A DNA stretch of 64,000 bases from Aphis gossypii (GCF_020184175.1 NC_065531.1:42863213-42927212), one strand, 5' to 3'; counted from the stretch's first letter, positions 11,543 through 26,596 are shown. Notes: generated by a model from the letters alone, not told the origin. A program made the numbers and translations.

Positions 11543-11584
11543 GAATAACAAAATACATTTTTCATTTCATAGAAGCAGAATATT
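11543..11584 (+). repeat. Degenerate copy of dispersed palindromic repeat
   Basis: Contains TTTCATTTCATAG, then GCAGAATATTCAGAG, matching the right half of the palindrome family seen at 26578 and 35038. The left arm is lost. Confidence 0.4.
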
Positions 11585-14248
11585 CAGAGTATTTAATTTA
11601 TAAAAATCTAATTTTGGACAAGTAGTTTGTTATACAGATGAGTGGAGTAAAGGATCAACATTAGGCGGGGTACCCTTGTACCACTAAATACCGCTCATCT
11701 AAACTTTAAATAATAACCTCATAACTACTCTCATAATTTAATTTTTATACACGGATAAGTACTTAAAAAAATATTTTGCTCTGGAATAAGACATAAAATA
11801 CATAATATTGTTGTTTCAAAAGTAAATTATTTAAAAAAATGATGACGGTAAAAATAATAGGATATATTTTTTTTTAGAAAAATGTTATTTTTTTATCAAC
11901 TTAAAATTATATAATATGTATATAAAAAAAAATCACCCGGTTTAGAGCTACACACAGAGATATGGTTGTAATTATATTTAGTATTATATGCTTTTAAAAT
12001 TCATCGTGTTTATGAATAATGGTATTTCCGCCGGGGTTAATAATATTTCAACAATGTTATTGTTTTATTGACGTTTTAATTGGTTTTTTAAATTCCTGAT
12101 TATAAGAAATAAGTTAAAAAATAAAATTGCATATTTTAAACGATTGCCATAGTTATTGTGTAGTTATAGTACAGCAATATTTTATTTTAATATAATATAC
12201 AATTAGTGAGTAGTTAACAGTTTAACTTGTCCACTGTATCGCATAGTAGGTACTGCGGTGCCCTGTTTGACCGTCGAAACTGGGAATTTGACACTAAATA
12301 CACGGTCCTCCGGATACTATTTTATGTATAGCGGCCAAATTCATGAAGGGCATTATAAATACAACAAAGTATAAAATCATATAACAATACAGAATTATTT
12401 ATTAGTGTATAGGGATTAGAGAATGCTGATATTTCGCTTATTTTATCATTTTTTTCTGCACATTTCACAATTTAGTTTTAATTCATTTGCGAATCGACGG
12501 ATATAATTTTAAGTATTTTTGACCTTTGTTATGGTTGACCTTTGTAAATATCTCGTCGCTAATGGATACATAAATGGCTAATAAGTTGAGTTTAAGCGGT
12601 GAAAAGTAACGCTTATTAATACTATTTATTCTATTATCTATTAATAATTGTGTATCCGTAAGGACAGTCGATTGGATAGGCATTTAACATGATTAAAATG
12701 CTAAAAAATTCAACATTTTTTATGTTTTATAAAAATCCGTGATTTGTAAATTTATTCATTTTTATTATTGTTTTAAAATGATATTTTAACCGTAGCTATA
12801 CCTACTAGTCCTACTAATATTTCATATTAACCATTATACTTTGAAATAAAACTTATCGTTCTAATAGCATTTTATACTGCTATTAGTAGTTCTTATAAAA
12901 TATACTTGGCAGAATAATTCTAGTAATCTTAAATCGTTTTTGGTTGTGCTTAGCGAAATTAAATAACATATACATTTTTAAAATAACGAAACAATATAGA
13001 TATAAATTGTATTATAAAATACAATTCAATCTTCTAAAAACCCAAAATTCATCATAATAATCTAACATCTTATATTTTTTTTAACAGATTTTCAGAGTGG
13101 AACGCAAACATACTTGTTCAGCTCTATATTATACATTTATAATATAGTTTCCTATAAAAAAAAAAAATTCCTAAAAATAATAAATAATATACGTATAACC
13201 TGCATGGCCTTAATTCACAATATGTCACCTATCATTGAAAAAAGTATTAAAATGTATTAGTTACGATATCTGAGAAATATGACGCCTCAAATATGTTTTA
13301 GACATGTATTATATTCCTCGTTAAAACTTTTCAAAGTTAAACTGATATATTGATTACGAAACAGTAGAAATTTAAAAATTGATAGTTTCGTGCGCACGAC
13401 ACATTTTGATTGGGCCAAAACTTTAAATTAGTATTGGATTATTGAGATAATATATATATGTTTGTGTAGGTATTTTAGTATGCGAGGGTGTATATTGTAA
13501 ATTTTACGTGTTTAACTGCGTGTCTTCCGTGACGTTTCAATTTTTCAAGCTATAAACAATGTGAATAATGTGATGTATATCGATATTGATGTATTCCTCT
13601 ATAACGAGAATCTCAAGACTTTTGAACGGGTCTTAAATCAAATTCCTATAAATACCTATATACAGATTTATGAAGCGAAATAATTTTATCCAATATCTTT
13701 TGTGATAATTCTATGAGTACCTCAGTCGCATAGTACTTACTCGCGTGTATTTGACGGATTCAATTAAGCGAACGATAAACAGCTATACCAAATCGGTTTA
13801 TACGCAAAACCCAGTATATTATGAAAAATTACATATCTTATATATTTATACATAATTTTTTGTGTTCCTGTATATAATTTTTTAACATTCGTTTTTTATA
13901 TTATACTATCTATAAAAATAATTTTACAATAAATTTAAGTGTTATAGGTATTTAGTGGCTTTGTATAGTATATACTTGAGTGAAGAGACCTTCCAATGAA
14001 AGGTACTTCGGCGTGGGTGTGTTGTATAATTAAAAAAAAAATTATTTTACTTTAAAGGATACGTACTGGCTACTGTATAGTTATTCTTATATATACCAGT
14101 GTCACAACTTTGTATTGTATAGAGTGCATTATTGTACATCACTTCAGTAAGGTTTTAGAGGGCTTCAATTCTGCTAACATCCAAAATTTATTGATAATAT
14201 TGTATATAATAAAAATTCTTTATAACGATGTCGATGATATTGACATAC

Positions 14249-14405
14249 CGGGTTTAATGTCTCTAAACTAAACATTCTGGTTAAACTAATGTATTTTGTA
14301 TGATAATTTTGATAGATTAATATGATGTTCTGCGACTACACGGATTGTAATGACTTGGACGTTTATTTTTGGTAAATTAAGATAAATATTTTATCTAAAA
14401 TGACC
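14249..14405 (+). repeat. Diverged dispersed repeat, copy 1
   Basis: Aligns with 17704-17854. Both begin CGGGTTTAATG and end with ATAAATATTTTATCTA and, a few bases later, TGACC, with matching blocks of similar spacing between. It is followed by an inverted repeat GGCGATA...TATCGCC (14406-14434). No coding capacity. Confidence 0.55.
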
Positions 14406-16119
14406 TGGCGATATACGATGAGTGATGTTATCGCCATGACGGGTTTTGACTACATTCAATTTTAAGATAGGCAAAATATTAACTATTTAGTGTCAAATTT
14501 ATGGTTATCAATAGTACGTATAGATACGAAAATAAACTGAAAAAGTGATAACGAAAATACAAAAAGATTAAAACGTGTTAAAAAAAATAATAGTTTTCTT
14601 TAAGTATATGCTATGAAATTACATTTTATTTTTTAATATTTTATTCAATTAGAGTTAAACTTTTGTAACTAAAATACAATTTAATATGTTTATTTTTTTG
14701 TAATAACTTTATTGTTGGTTGTATTTGTTATGACTATAATATGTTTTTTATTATTATTAGCTATTTCGGTCTGAGAACCTTTTGAAAATATAAAAAAACT
14801 GATTTCTTCAAATCTTAAGATTTGATTCCAATGTATAGTATGGATTCTTTTAGATAATAATATATAAAATACATTAACACTTCGAAACTTCATGTAGAGA
14901 CATAACTGTAAAACCAATACATCGCTTGGTTTGCGTTGAATCTAAAATCCTTACCCCATAAAGAGCATTTTAACTTTTGTACATAAGTACATGAGTACTT
15001 ATTATTGATTTATACACGACCATCGTACTTCCGATTTTAATTATATAAATTTGAAATTTCTATTGTACAGACTTTGTAGAACAATGTCATAACCAGGGTT
15101 TTGTTTTGAGAAGAGAGGTGGCTGTTAATGTGTTATTTACGAGAGACCTAACGAGCATCCCTCATAAGTTTTGTACGCAGCTGATGACACGGGTACATAT
15201 AAGCATTTTGGACTTTTGAAGCAATATACATTTTAAAAAATAACAATTTTAATACATCTCACGTTAATACGAGTGTTCGCAAAACACTTAAAACGTTTTA
15301 CACTATCGGACAATTTGGAGCCGGGATTCAGTCCATGACTGTTATAGAAGGATGATTAAATTTAATACAGAAGTTTAGCTATATAATCACAAGGAGCAAC
15401 CAAAATATTAATAAACATTGTTTATGCACGTTAGCGCGACGTTTTTATTTTATCTTCACCGGTGCACTAAATAATATTATTATTATATTACGCACGGGTT
15501 AATACATTTCTAATATCGTCTTGTATTTAATATTTTATATAATTATTCGCGTGTACAACATTCCCGCCCGTTATCACACGACTTATAGGAAGTTCAATAC
15601 CTTCGTATTCGTATAATATATACATTAGATTTCGATTCGTATTCAAAACGTCCGTTCAGCGTGCGTACGAGTATAATATTTTATCTATACATGTGAATAC
15701 CTCTAACAATATATTAATTTCGGCTACTTATATTCGTGTATGCCGGCAAGCACGTATGATTCGCGTATATATATATATTATAATATACGTGTATAATACC
15801 TAACCTATGCACGTCATACGTACCACGCGTTATACTATGACGGATTTTGGCGTTCTACAGATTTATAATATGTCCACTCACCCTCCTACCGTACCACAAT
15901 GAGGTTTAACCTCGAGATGTGTGTTCAAGGCGATTATATAATCGTTAAACAGTAATTTTTATTGTGAATGTAAAATACGAGTACTTTTTTTCTTTTTTTT
16001 TTTTACTGAAACAGTTGAAGTGTCATCGTTTCAACAAAATTTTTGAAAAAAAAAAATAAATATTTTTTATGGTTTTAGATTTTTCAAACAACAATACACC
16101 TACGTACGTTTTTATACTT

Positions 16120-16138
16120 TTATTCCGAAACAGAATAT
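16120..16138 (+). repeat. Copy of dispersed palindromic repeat
   Basis: TTATTCCGAAACAGAATAT, with flanking T-rich sequence. It belongs with the palindrome copies at 26578, 27472 and 35038; the first base of the left arm is changed. Confidence 0.5.
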
Positions 16139-16368
16139 TATTTCTCTTGACGATGTTCACGTACGCGAAAATGCAGGAATTGCGAACCAGACATTAATTA
16201 ATAAAGTTTAGACGTCAAAACGTTGTGTTGTTGTATGACTTGAAATGATAAAAACAAGTTTTCAAAAGTATACGAACTCAACTCGCCCGAGGAAATGACC
16301 GTTAAGTGATAAATGAATCACCCTGTACAGTGTACGTATAATATATTGTAATATTTACATTACATAAT

Positions 16369-16460
16369 GGCGCGCAGCGCCGCGCGTTTCCTTCCGTGCC
16401 TTTAACGACCGTCAAAATCGCTGTTGACGGATGTAAGCCCGCCGAATCGTTAACGTGGTG
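16369..16460. other. Small GC-rich patch
   Basis: About 90 bp of GC-rich DNA with a near-palindrome of GC and GCG steps, followed by an ATA triplet run. It has no convincing reading frame or splice sites. It could be regulatory; the function is unknown. Confidence 0.3.
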
Positions 16461-17703
16461 ATAATAATAATAATAATAATAAATATTATTATATTGTGTA
16501 ATATCTTTCAGAAAACGCGATGATGGTTTATTATGAACTTTTTGGCGGACATGAAATAAGGCTTGATGGGAAAATATTTATATCGTTATAATAATATATC
16601 CATACGCATAACAACTATATTATACAAACTATTTTTATTCGGCATAGCAATGATATATAATATGGTTGTCAACTAGATTTATAATTGACACGTGCAGATA
16701 AAGAAAACTCGTGCTATTGCATTATGTACGACCAGAACTGCTGCCGCGTAAACTACTCGCGTTTTGATTATATTATTATTATTATGCGTTTAACGATCAT
16801 GGCGACGACGGATGACAAATTAATGAGGCGCTCGCGTGTTTCCAAGTGTCTACGTATATTATAACGTAAAGCCCACTGAAGATGGACGTATATTATGTCC
16901 ATAAATCTTATAGATCCAAAAGGATCCCCTATAGTTAGTTGCTTTTGTCGATCTATCGGTTCCGGCTCAAAAAATATTAATATATACTATTAAATTAATC
17001 TGACAAATAGTTATTGGCATACATCGATTTCAGATGTGTAGCACGAGTCGACTCATCGGTCCATATTTCTTATTTTTGTCTGTTTAATTTAAAAACCGTT
17101 TTACTTGACAGCATTTTTTATGTGCTATAGAATATTCTATTACTATTTTCTGTTGATAAATTATAATTTATAATTATTAGGTATTCGTTTTTTTTTTTTA
17201 AATAACAACTCATACTATTTGTCATCAATCAGTTCTAAGTTAATATGTGTGATTTTTTGCACGAGCTGTATTCGTATGCAATATTCATGCTCATGAATGC
17301 ATTTAATAGACGCTTGTACCTATAATGTATGTTTTATAAATCACGTTAAAAAAAACAATAAATGAATTAATGAAGTACATGTATTAATAAAAAACATACT
17401 TACAATAACCTTAAACCATGTAACCTATTTGATAGTATATAGGTATAATAATAGTTCGTCGCTCGATAGATTATTGTAAAGTAACAAAAACGGTAAAAAT
17501 AATATGTCCTTACGAATATTATAATCTAATAGGAATATAATATTCAATAATCAAAATTTAATATGACGAGAAACTCTGTAAACGTTGTTTTGATAACCCG
17601 GTGGAAATTTTATGATTTTGATGTATTTTTTGATTTTTCAAAGTCCATAAAATACGAGTACATTCGAGAAATCGTTTAAAATTACCCTGGTTTTAGTAAC
17701 AAT

Positions 17704-17854
17704 CGGGTTTAATGACCTTAGATTAAAGGTCTCGGCAATACTCCTATGTTTTATGTACTAATTTGTACGAGTTGTGTTGTTTTATAACGACCATAATGAT
17801 GTGATAACGTTAATTTTTGGAGTATTTAATAAATATTTTATCTATACAATGACC
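17704..17854 (+). repeat. Diverged dispersed repeat, copy 2
   Basis: Partner of 14249-14405 (same start CGGGTTTAATG, same internal TTTTTGG, same ATAAATATTTTATCTA near the end). The overall divergence suggests old copies of a non-autonomous element. Confidence 0.55.
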
Positions 17855-20800
17855 ATTACAAGTCATATTAACAGGCAATTATTACAATTATTTACATTCA
17901 ATTAATTAGTATGTACATTGTACATTTTCAGTTTAGAAGTTAGATCGTAATTAAAATTGATATTCTTTAGTTCGTTATAATAAGACTTATTAGTTAGGTT
18001 AGGTTATTGGAGTGCGATTCTTGAAACGAATGGAAAGTGAAAAAAAAATATTAATTATTTCTTCAGTTAAAATATATAGGTTTGTGAAATCTAATTAGAG
18101 ATGAAACTGCTGTATATTTTAAATATATATATAATATTATTACAGACTATACATGTTTTAAATAGCATAGCGCATTCTTTGTCAGGAATACTATAATCAA
18201 TATTTGGGTATCATTCGCGTGCATAATATAATATAACTATTGATCGCCCGATGGTCTCAAATAGTATTTTAGTATATTGTTTATTGTTTATCCTGATATA
18301 TATATATCGGATTCAAAAAACAAGAAAACATTATTTTGGGCAGGTTTTTTTTTTTTTTAATATCGGCGGTGAACGTTTAGGTATAGTAAACGAATTGGCA
18401 GACCCACGCGTTACAACACAGTGTTATTTCCAAAATATTTTTTTTACCTTTCTGAATGTTATATACTTCTGCTCATATCTATCTATAATGATATCCTGAT
18501 ATTCCGGTTAAAATTTTTTTGCGTTTTGTTCGCAAATAAAGCGTTAGGAAATTATTTGTTTATTTTGGAGCGCGCTTGCATCCGACAAAAAAAAAAAAAA
18601 ATTATGGGTTTCCAATTGTGCCGAATTTATGTTATAGTCGTGGGTGTTGATCAAACTAAATCAGTCTTTGGTATTATTTCTGTATATGTATTATGGTGTA
18701 ATGACAAAACTCTCACATTTTTTAAAATTTAAGTAGTTTTTTGATAATACATATTTAATGATATTATTTATTGCATTATAATTTTTATTGTGTGTATGAA
18801 AATCATTTTAAACTAATGTATGATAATTAATAATATAAATACAAGTATACATTATGGGTCTGAAAATATTCATACTAATATTATATTGATATTTAGTGAT
18901 TTGACGAGATATTAAAATGAAATGATTTTATAATTTTCAAATAAGTGGGTGGTATTATACAATAGAAAAAAAACGAAAAATTCAAATTTATAATATTCAA
19001 GATTTTTTTTACTTATTATCAGATCATAATGACTATGGATTCAACATACCTATTTAATATATTTATTAATTTAAACTGCAGAAAAATAAATGTAAGACCG
19101 CATTATTGATTGCATTTACATTTTGTTCATTTTGTATAATATAATATGGTATTTAACCTACATAAGTGCAAACTTCAATCTCGGAATTTTATATGCAAAA
19201 TATAACGGAACATCTGAAGTGATAAACGAAATTAAAAAGTTTTGTTTGTGTAAATATTTTCATTTGAAGTTGTAAAATGTTTATGTGCAATCAAATGAAA
19301 ACCATTAACTTAATGTTTATTTGAAAATACAACTTTTTAAATTTATTATTCTGTTTAATTATTTAGAGAACTTTGTGAATTATTTTCAATACCGACGATA
19401 TTCATTACATTAATCAACATTATTAACAATGTATTTGATGTTCAAACCATTTACCGATTTGGAGCAAAATAATTAATATATGTTACAAAAATGCATTATC
19501 TGTGTCACGCGGTATAATAAATCGTTCTAAAACCTAGTGTCATTGTGGTGGTCCTCATATTATTATTGTACATCACTCAAAACAGTTTCTATAGTCCTTT
19601 CCAAATGTATTTGAGGGTGTTAAACGACAATTTTAAATGTCATTTTGAATTTATTATAAAAATACTTATAATACAGTTATAAGTGTGCGTTTGAATCGCA
19701 TAAATACGTTTGCAAACAGCGTGTTTGCAATGTATTAAACATTTATAATTTAGACATAAGTGTTTTTTCAAGTTAGGCAATAATTTGCATTCAATAAATT
19801 CATTCTATGAGTTTTGATTTTAGTGATTAAATGATTTGTAATTTTAAAAAAGGCACTGCAAAATAATTCGATTTCAAAACGTTTTTCTATTTATAAATTT
19901 TCTTTTAGTGATATTTACCTATATAGATGTTAATAAATCATTAAAGGAAATACTCATAATTAATTTTTTTAATGGTACAAGTACAACTTCTATTATTAAA
20001 TTGATTGAAGTAAGTTTACATACATTTCAAAGTCATATTTTATTAAATATCGATTAATTTTGTTTTATAGTTTTATAGTTAAATTCTTACAATTATTCTA
20101 AAAGGTATATGTAAGAGTCAATTTTCTGTTTTATTCAAAATTTATATTAATAATTGTATGATACTGAAAGAAATAATATTACTCTTGTAATGCTATCTGA
20201 AGTTTCACTTTAATTTTTATATATTTTTTTTACATTGAATATTTATACACACATTTAAAATGTGTGGATATAAATTACACTACCTCATTAATTTATTCCT
20301 ATACTAAATGAGTTTTAATTAAACTGTGTACATAAGAATTATTATTATTTAACATGACAAATAATATTTTTCATTTTAAATAAAATTTGTTTTCTCTCGT
20401 TGTTAATTAAATTATCGTTTTAGTATAAAAATACTCTAAAAATTAATTAATATTAAAGTATAATATGGAACAAAACAATACGAAATTTTTGTATAGAAAT
20501 AAAAGAATAATTAAGTATTAGACATTTTCACAAAAATTTAAATTTAAATTTTCTAGTCACGATCATGTTTTTGTTTTTTTGGTAAAAAGATTAAACATTT
20601 AGCATACGATTTTTTGTTATAAGTTATTTTTACAAAATGCATGTGTAAAATAATTGTAGTCGTTTAAAATTTAAATGTTGATGGAATTGAATGTTCAATT
20701 ATAAAATGAATAATTTTGAATACATTTTTGTTTTTCTTTTGTAGCTTTGAAAAAGTTTCTTGGTGTATGGATTTACGAATAAAAATTTGTTATGTATGAT

Positions 20801-21540
20801 GAAATTTTATTCTTAAGATAAGTAGAATAACCTTTATAAATACTCGTATTATGAATCGAGTTATATTTTATAATAGGTATTATAAAGGAGTATTTTTAAA
20901 ATATACGTAACCTTAATATGACTGATTTGTTTGATTTTCATTTAAAATTTTTAGTCATTATTGTGTAACTCGTGGAGTGAAATCATAACACCCGACTAAC
21001 ATTGTTTTGGTTTAACTCGTCAACATTATGTCTGTTTGACGAGTTTTTCACTCAATAGAAAAAAAAAAACGTGTTAAATTTTTTATCTACATTTCTGTAA
21101 TTGATAACAATAATAGATTACCTATGTACCCAAAAACTTGGTCAACAAACGAACATTCGTATTTCACGCGGAATAATCAGCTGTGGTTTAAAAAAGTGTC
21201 GTGACTACGTTGTTTAACATTTCGTGTGATGTACATTATAGAGTGTGATCGTTTATACTTGGAACGAATCCAATCGCGGGACCTAATATATTATATTATA
21301 TGCTCGTCCTAGACGTTTACTATATATAATATAATATATAATTCAATACTCCGTCGCCTATGGAATGATGGGATCCCGGTTTAACGTCTGCGACTTATTT
21401 CCGGTTCATCCGTTCGACATACCTATTATTATTATTATATTAATTTTCTTGGACGTTTTCACGCAGGTACTTCATATTATATTCATTTATTATTTATATA
21501 TACATGCACTGTAGCTTGTAGAATTGGTATATGGTGGTTT

Positions 21541-21555
21541 GGGGGGGGGGGGGGG
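21541..21555 (+). repeat. Poly-G run
   Basis: Fifteen consecutive G bases in an otherwise AT-rich region, preceded by TGGTGGTTT. Such a run can form a G-quadruplex and is prone to slippage. Confidence 0.85.
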
Positions 21556-21889
21556 TAGATTAGGTGGACCTACCTCCGCGGCCTTTAAATTGCTAGCAGG
21601 TCTTTTCGCTGCAGGATGTAATAAGAACGATCCACACAAATTCCTCCCTCCTTAAAAAAAAAATTGATTTATTTTCGATCCCATTACAGCAAACACGCCT
21701 GCGGTGAACCTCCCGCTTGTCTGCTTAATGTTACTGGAGTTGTGTTCATTATATACTTACGGGAAAAGGTAGATTTACGCATATTTTACCGACTAGGTAG
21801 TGGCTATAGGTTAAATATGAAATTTATCGACCAAAATTTACAAACGTTTATAGTTCACGAACTCGAGAGCTGCTAAGTTCTATCCGGAG

Positions 21890-22335
21890 ATTTATTTCAT
21901 TTCTAGCGAGGAGACGACGTAATCAGCTCGCTCCGATCGGGATCGCTCGGATCCTACGATATTGGGCCTATATCTATAGCCTAAACTACGCAGCAACTGA
22001 AACCTAACTTTCGCAATATTTGTCTCGAGTTTTTCTATCAGATCGCCGTCGCCGGGCTCGTGTATAATATTATGAAGCGTATACCGTTTAATACGATTTA
22101 AAACTACCACCGCGAACAAGACGAATTGTTGGCCACCTCCGTAGCGAAGAAGAATTCGTGGCGCGCGCACGTCGGCCGGCGGACGGGAATGAAGAAGACC
22201 GCGCGCGGCCATGCCAAATCCGAATCTAATTTTAAAAGCGACGCGTATTACGACGCGGTGTTACTACAGCAGTGGAGGTTGCCGACCGCCGGGCAATTAG
22301 GCCAGGTACGCGCGTGCGGGCTACTGTTTTAAAAT
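21890..22335. other. GC- and CpG-rich island, candidate promoter or untranslated first exon
   Basis: This is the most GC-rich non-coding patch left of the desaturase gene, dense in CpG (GCGCGC, GGCCGGCGG). On the plus strand a good 5' splice site (CCAG|GTACGC) follows 22305. On the minus strand an ATG-started frame of 106 codons runs from 22212 to 21892; it is Arg-rich and I recognise no domain in it. The island could be a promoter plus non-coding exon of the downstream desaturase gene, 8.8 kb away, or of an unseen gene. The sequence alone does not decide. Confidence 0.35.
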
Positions 22336-25300
22336 GTAAAAAATGAAAAAAAAAATAAATTGTAGGACACTTATAGTATTTAAAGCGCGTGTGTAGGTAT
22401 ATAAATATACTGCGACGGGGGAACACAAAAAAAAAAAAAACGAAAAAAAAAAAATCAAAAAATCTGTGTCATAATTTTTTAACGCTAAACATGACGTACT
22501 CGTTTGCACACACGCTCCACACTGCCCACACGTCTAACATCATATATTATACTATTCAGAAAATACTGACTATAGGTTTATATATTGTTGTTCTACCGCG
22601 GCCGTTTTTTAGCCGTATTCATATTATAATAGCTGGTCACCGCTTACTGAAGTATTATTATATTACGGTTTTTGGTGTATTATGTTATCACCGTGCGAAA
22701 CATGGCAGGTATAAACGGTTACACGATGTTATGTAAATTCGGGGAAGGTTGAAACCGTCGATTGGGCCAATAATACGAGCGTAGATCGGTTGAGCGAATC
22801 GACACGAATCGTGGTCTGTTCGACCAAATATTATACATATATATTACATCGTTTGTGCGAGTGCTTATTCCACCAAAAATACCGTTTGAACGAATTAGTA
22901 TGAATAGGTTTGTATATGCAAATTGGTTTATATACTGTATACAGTGTATATCTACTAATGTACCTACTATTGAATCGAAAAAATAAAAATAAAATCACTT
23001 ACAATAAACATAATTAATAACGAACTCAAACTTAAAAAAGATATTGATAAAGTAATGACAGTACCTAATGCACTGTCAGAAATTAATAAAGTAATATAAT
23101 TTGAGCAACGTAGTGCGCACGACAGTAAAAATAATTTCACTCGCTCAATCGGTGTACATTTTTTATTTTTTATAAACTGGATCTCGTCAATATAGCATCG
23201 ATTCTGTCAGTACAGGAAGTTTTAAAACAACCCATCGATTGCGCCACTAACCAATATTTACTTGTAGCCAACCTAGTTACTCTTTGACTTTATTAATTAT
23301 TGTATAAAATAAAATTTACATTAGACAAAATATTTATTTTCACATAATATGCTGAATTTCTAATGGAAAGAAAAGATCAATAATTTAATACTGTACACAT
23401 AGCAGGCAATAATTAATGACGAAGCGTAGATTTAAAGTTTTGGGAATAATTTTTCACGTTTAATTACATACAAAATAGACTTGGTATAATCACAATAATT
23501 TGCATAATAATAATTTACGAAATATAAATCAATCATCGATCATCTATAGATGATAATACTTATAATACTTATCTATTAAGTATTACAATAAATTAATATG
23601 TAATAATATGACGTATAATATTATAAAAATAAATAATAAATTAATAAAAATACATTACCTATACTACATATTTTTTATGACATTACTAAATCTTTTATAA
23701 TTTATTATTTTTTCAAAATTTAGTTTTAAGTTAACAAGAGGTTGTAATACCAAAAAACTGTTTATTAACGTAGAATACGTGGTGTTTACTTCAATTTAAA
23801 AACGATTGATAACATTACGATTTGTAATTTTTGTTCGGTATAAGTTTATATTTTTCCATATTTTCTCGGTTCCGTTAGTATTACAATTTATTATTAAAAA
23901 AGTCGATATCTAGGTTGTTTTACAACTACCTGTACCGGTAGAATCAATATATATTTTACCACACTATATATTCATATGGAATCGATGAAATCCCATAAAT
24001 TCATACAGGAAATAAAACCTACATTTACTTAAAAATTTAAACTTTTTGTACTGTACGAATATATTATATCATAACACAATTCAACTATCTAAATTTATCT
24101 TTATTACTTATACTGTATAATATTAAATAGAATAGACAATACATTTTGTTGTATTCAGTATTCGTTGATTGTTAAAAATTTAATTTAAGGATTTTTCCAT
24201 TCAGATAAAAAAAAAACAAATTTTAACTTTACTGACTAGTGGTGTACACTGTTTTTTTTTATAAGCATTTTCAACATTTTTTACGAAATACCCGACATAT
24301 TTTTGTATACACAAACAAAAATGTTTTATTTGGTTTTGTTGTATAATAATATTTTTAAATTCATAATAACATAAGTTTTAGTTCGTAACATTGTAATAAA
24401 AAAATCCACCAGTCAATTTACCTGTCACCCAGCCACTCGCCACCCGTTTTTATTGTGGTGTTCGTGTGCAACATTCTGTCATCAATTACACTCAAGTTGT
24501 CAGTTATAAGTTTGAAGGAATTTTGGAAGAACATTTGTTTTAGTATCGAAATAATATCATTTTCGTGTAGGAATACATTATATTGAACGTAAGAAATAAA
24601 ATGAAATTCAATGTTTTTTATTTACGTAGGAGCAATAATAAGTTTCTTACATTTCCTCGCACGGATGCACATTTTTCGTGCGTAGAAACTATACTCACAC
24701 AATATAATATCTGTATATTTTACCTGTTAAGTCTTTGAGCCGAAACACGTAAATTATAATATTTAAATAAGGACGTATATATATTATATACTGCATGTGG
24801 TTAATAATCGTGTTTATATTATATAGATGCGTTTCTGCGTACTCGCAATAATTAAATCCGATCTGTGTGTCTCTTTTCCTTCATCGACTCGTGATGATGC
24901 CACCGGTTGTTGTTCATCGTCAATATTATACTTCCAACGATACGTATATTGTGTTTTATTGTATGCAACGTGCATATATGTGTGCGGAGTTTCATGAATC
25001 GATTCATGTGGTATATTTCATATGGTAGGGCATTATAATAATATCGTATAGCTGTGGGTTAAGCCACTCAAATTCAAACCGACGTTTCCACGCACCGCGT
25101 ACGCGACGTAAATACATAATACGAGTTACGTACAATATCATAATATAATAGGTATTATTATATTGTGAGATATATATGTATGTATGTGTATAATATGGCC
25201 ACCGGGTATATCGGAATGAAACGTTATATATTATTTTTTTTGTATCTATGATTTTCTGCACTCGTGTCGCTGTTTCGTTTTCCGTGTAATTTATTTTCGA

Positions 25301-26577
25301 AGTCCGGCGAAAGACGTGGACGGAGAAAAACAGCAGAGACAGACAGAGAGAACGAATTCATAAAATAAAGATTTTTAGTACGTATATTATATTTAATGTC
25401 ATTTTCGCAGTTACTGACGAGGACGAATTTTCGCCCTCAGTAAATACGGATGCATCTATAAACTCTAAATCGAATCGATGTGTACACTATATACACCCCG
25501 TGTTTACACATCCGAATTTTGTTTTTACGAATGCAATATAGGGATATAATATTTTAAGTAAGTCGTATAATATATATGTATTATGTGCATGCTATGCGGT
25601 GCGGATTACGAGCCAAATGAAATTTGAGATTGGATTGCGCAATCGAATCTATTCAGTTCAGTAAAACGTTATATTAAACGAACGGTCGACTGAAGACGGT
25701 TATTGCTTATAAATTTATAACATATTAATATTAATACAGCTGCGATGTTTTAATTTTTCGCTGCGGGTATAGAAAATATATTTTAATTGATGGCTTACAG
25801 TATCGCACAGTACAGTATAATAATATATTAGTAGGCTTCATTCAGCATTTCAGTGGGAGGCCGCGCGTAGTATTTTCAACGACCTGCCGCGGTTATAATA
25901 TAACAACCGTAGCCGGCCTGACCTCAACTCTTATCCAGCTGCAATACAGACGGATTCAATTTGCGTCTAGTCGTGTTTTATATTATTATATCGTATTTAT
26001 TGTACACGACCATACGTCGACAAGTCGACAAACCTCTTAAATGCAGTTCAGCGAAAAACCGTCATATTATGTCATTCGAAAAAAAAAAAAAAAAAATTAT
26101 AATAACAATAATGTATCATAGCTAAGAATTATTCGCCATGCTGCAGAATTTTTTACACTCGCGCCCGTCGCGATTTATCGATTTTCAGTCGAAACAACAC
26201 ACGCCGCCGCTTCAACCTCGAAACCTCTTGCATTTTTATTCCTTCCCCTCGACGTATATTACAACGTCATGTACATAGGTATTATAATATTGAAATCGCG
26301 TTCGACGCAATGGTATAACAACAACGTGCACCGCAGCTGTATTGTATGTATCGTAATCCCTTATATAAATACGTTTGATGATCTACGCAGTCCGTTTTTT
26401 TATTCGACGAATACTACAATAACGTTTTTGAAAATATTAATTAATTTTACATCACTCGAAGTCATTAGATTACATTTTCGAAAAACAAATTGTTTTTAAC
26501 ATTAATTTTTATTGTAGTACCATATATTATATTAAATTTTTATTTTTTGAACGACAAAATATGCATTTTTTAATTTC

Positions 26578-26596
26578 ATATTCCAAAGCAGAATAT
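26578..26596 (+). repeat. Copy of dispersed palindromic repeat
   Basis: ATATTCCAAAGCAGAATAT, followed by a flank (TTTCTGAGAATTTTGAT) that is also found, inverted, beside the copy at 27472. The two copies share about 60 bp in total. Confidence 0.6.

Larger units (their letters stand above)
5735..21300. other. Long AT-rich region without supported genes
   Basis: About 15.5 kb with no exon I can support. All the longer open frames are low-complexity Ile/Tyr/Phe-rich translations without domain signatures. Contents that can be named are a small hAT-like MITE at 8534-8751, copies of a palindromic dispersed repeat (about 11574 and 16120), a diverged repeat pair (14249 and 17704), TTAGG-like runs (7937 and 17994), and a GC-rich patch near 16370-16460 that reads GGCGCGCAGCGCCGCGCG in its centre. 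The rest is A/T runs and short AT repeats. Confidence 0.6.

Noticed and set aside
22126..22332. 68-codon plus-strand frame in the GC island
   Set aside because: It starts with TTG and its composition just reflects the CpG-rich DNA. The island is reported instead.
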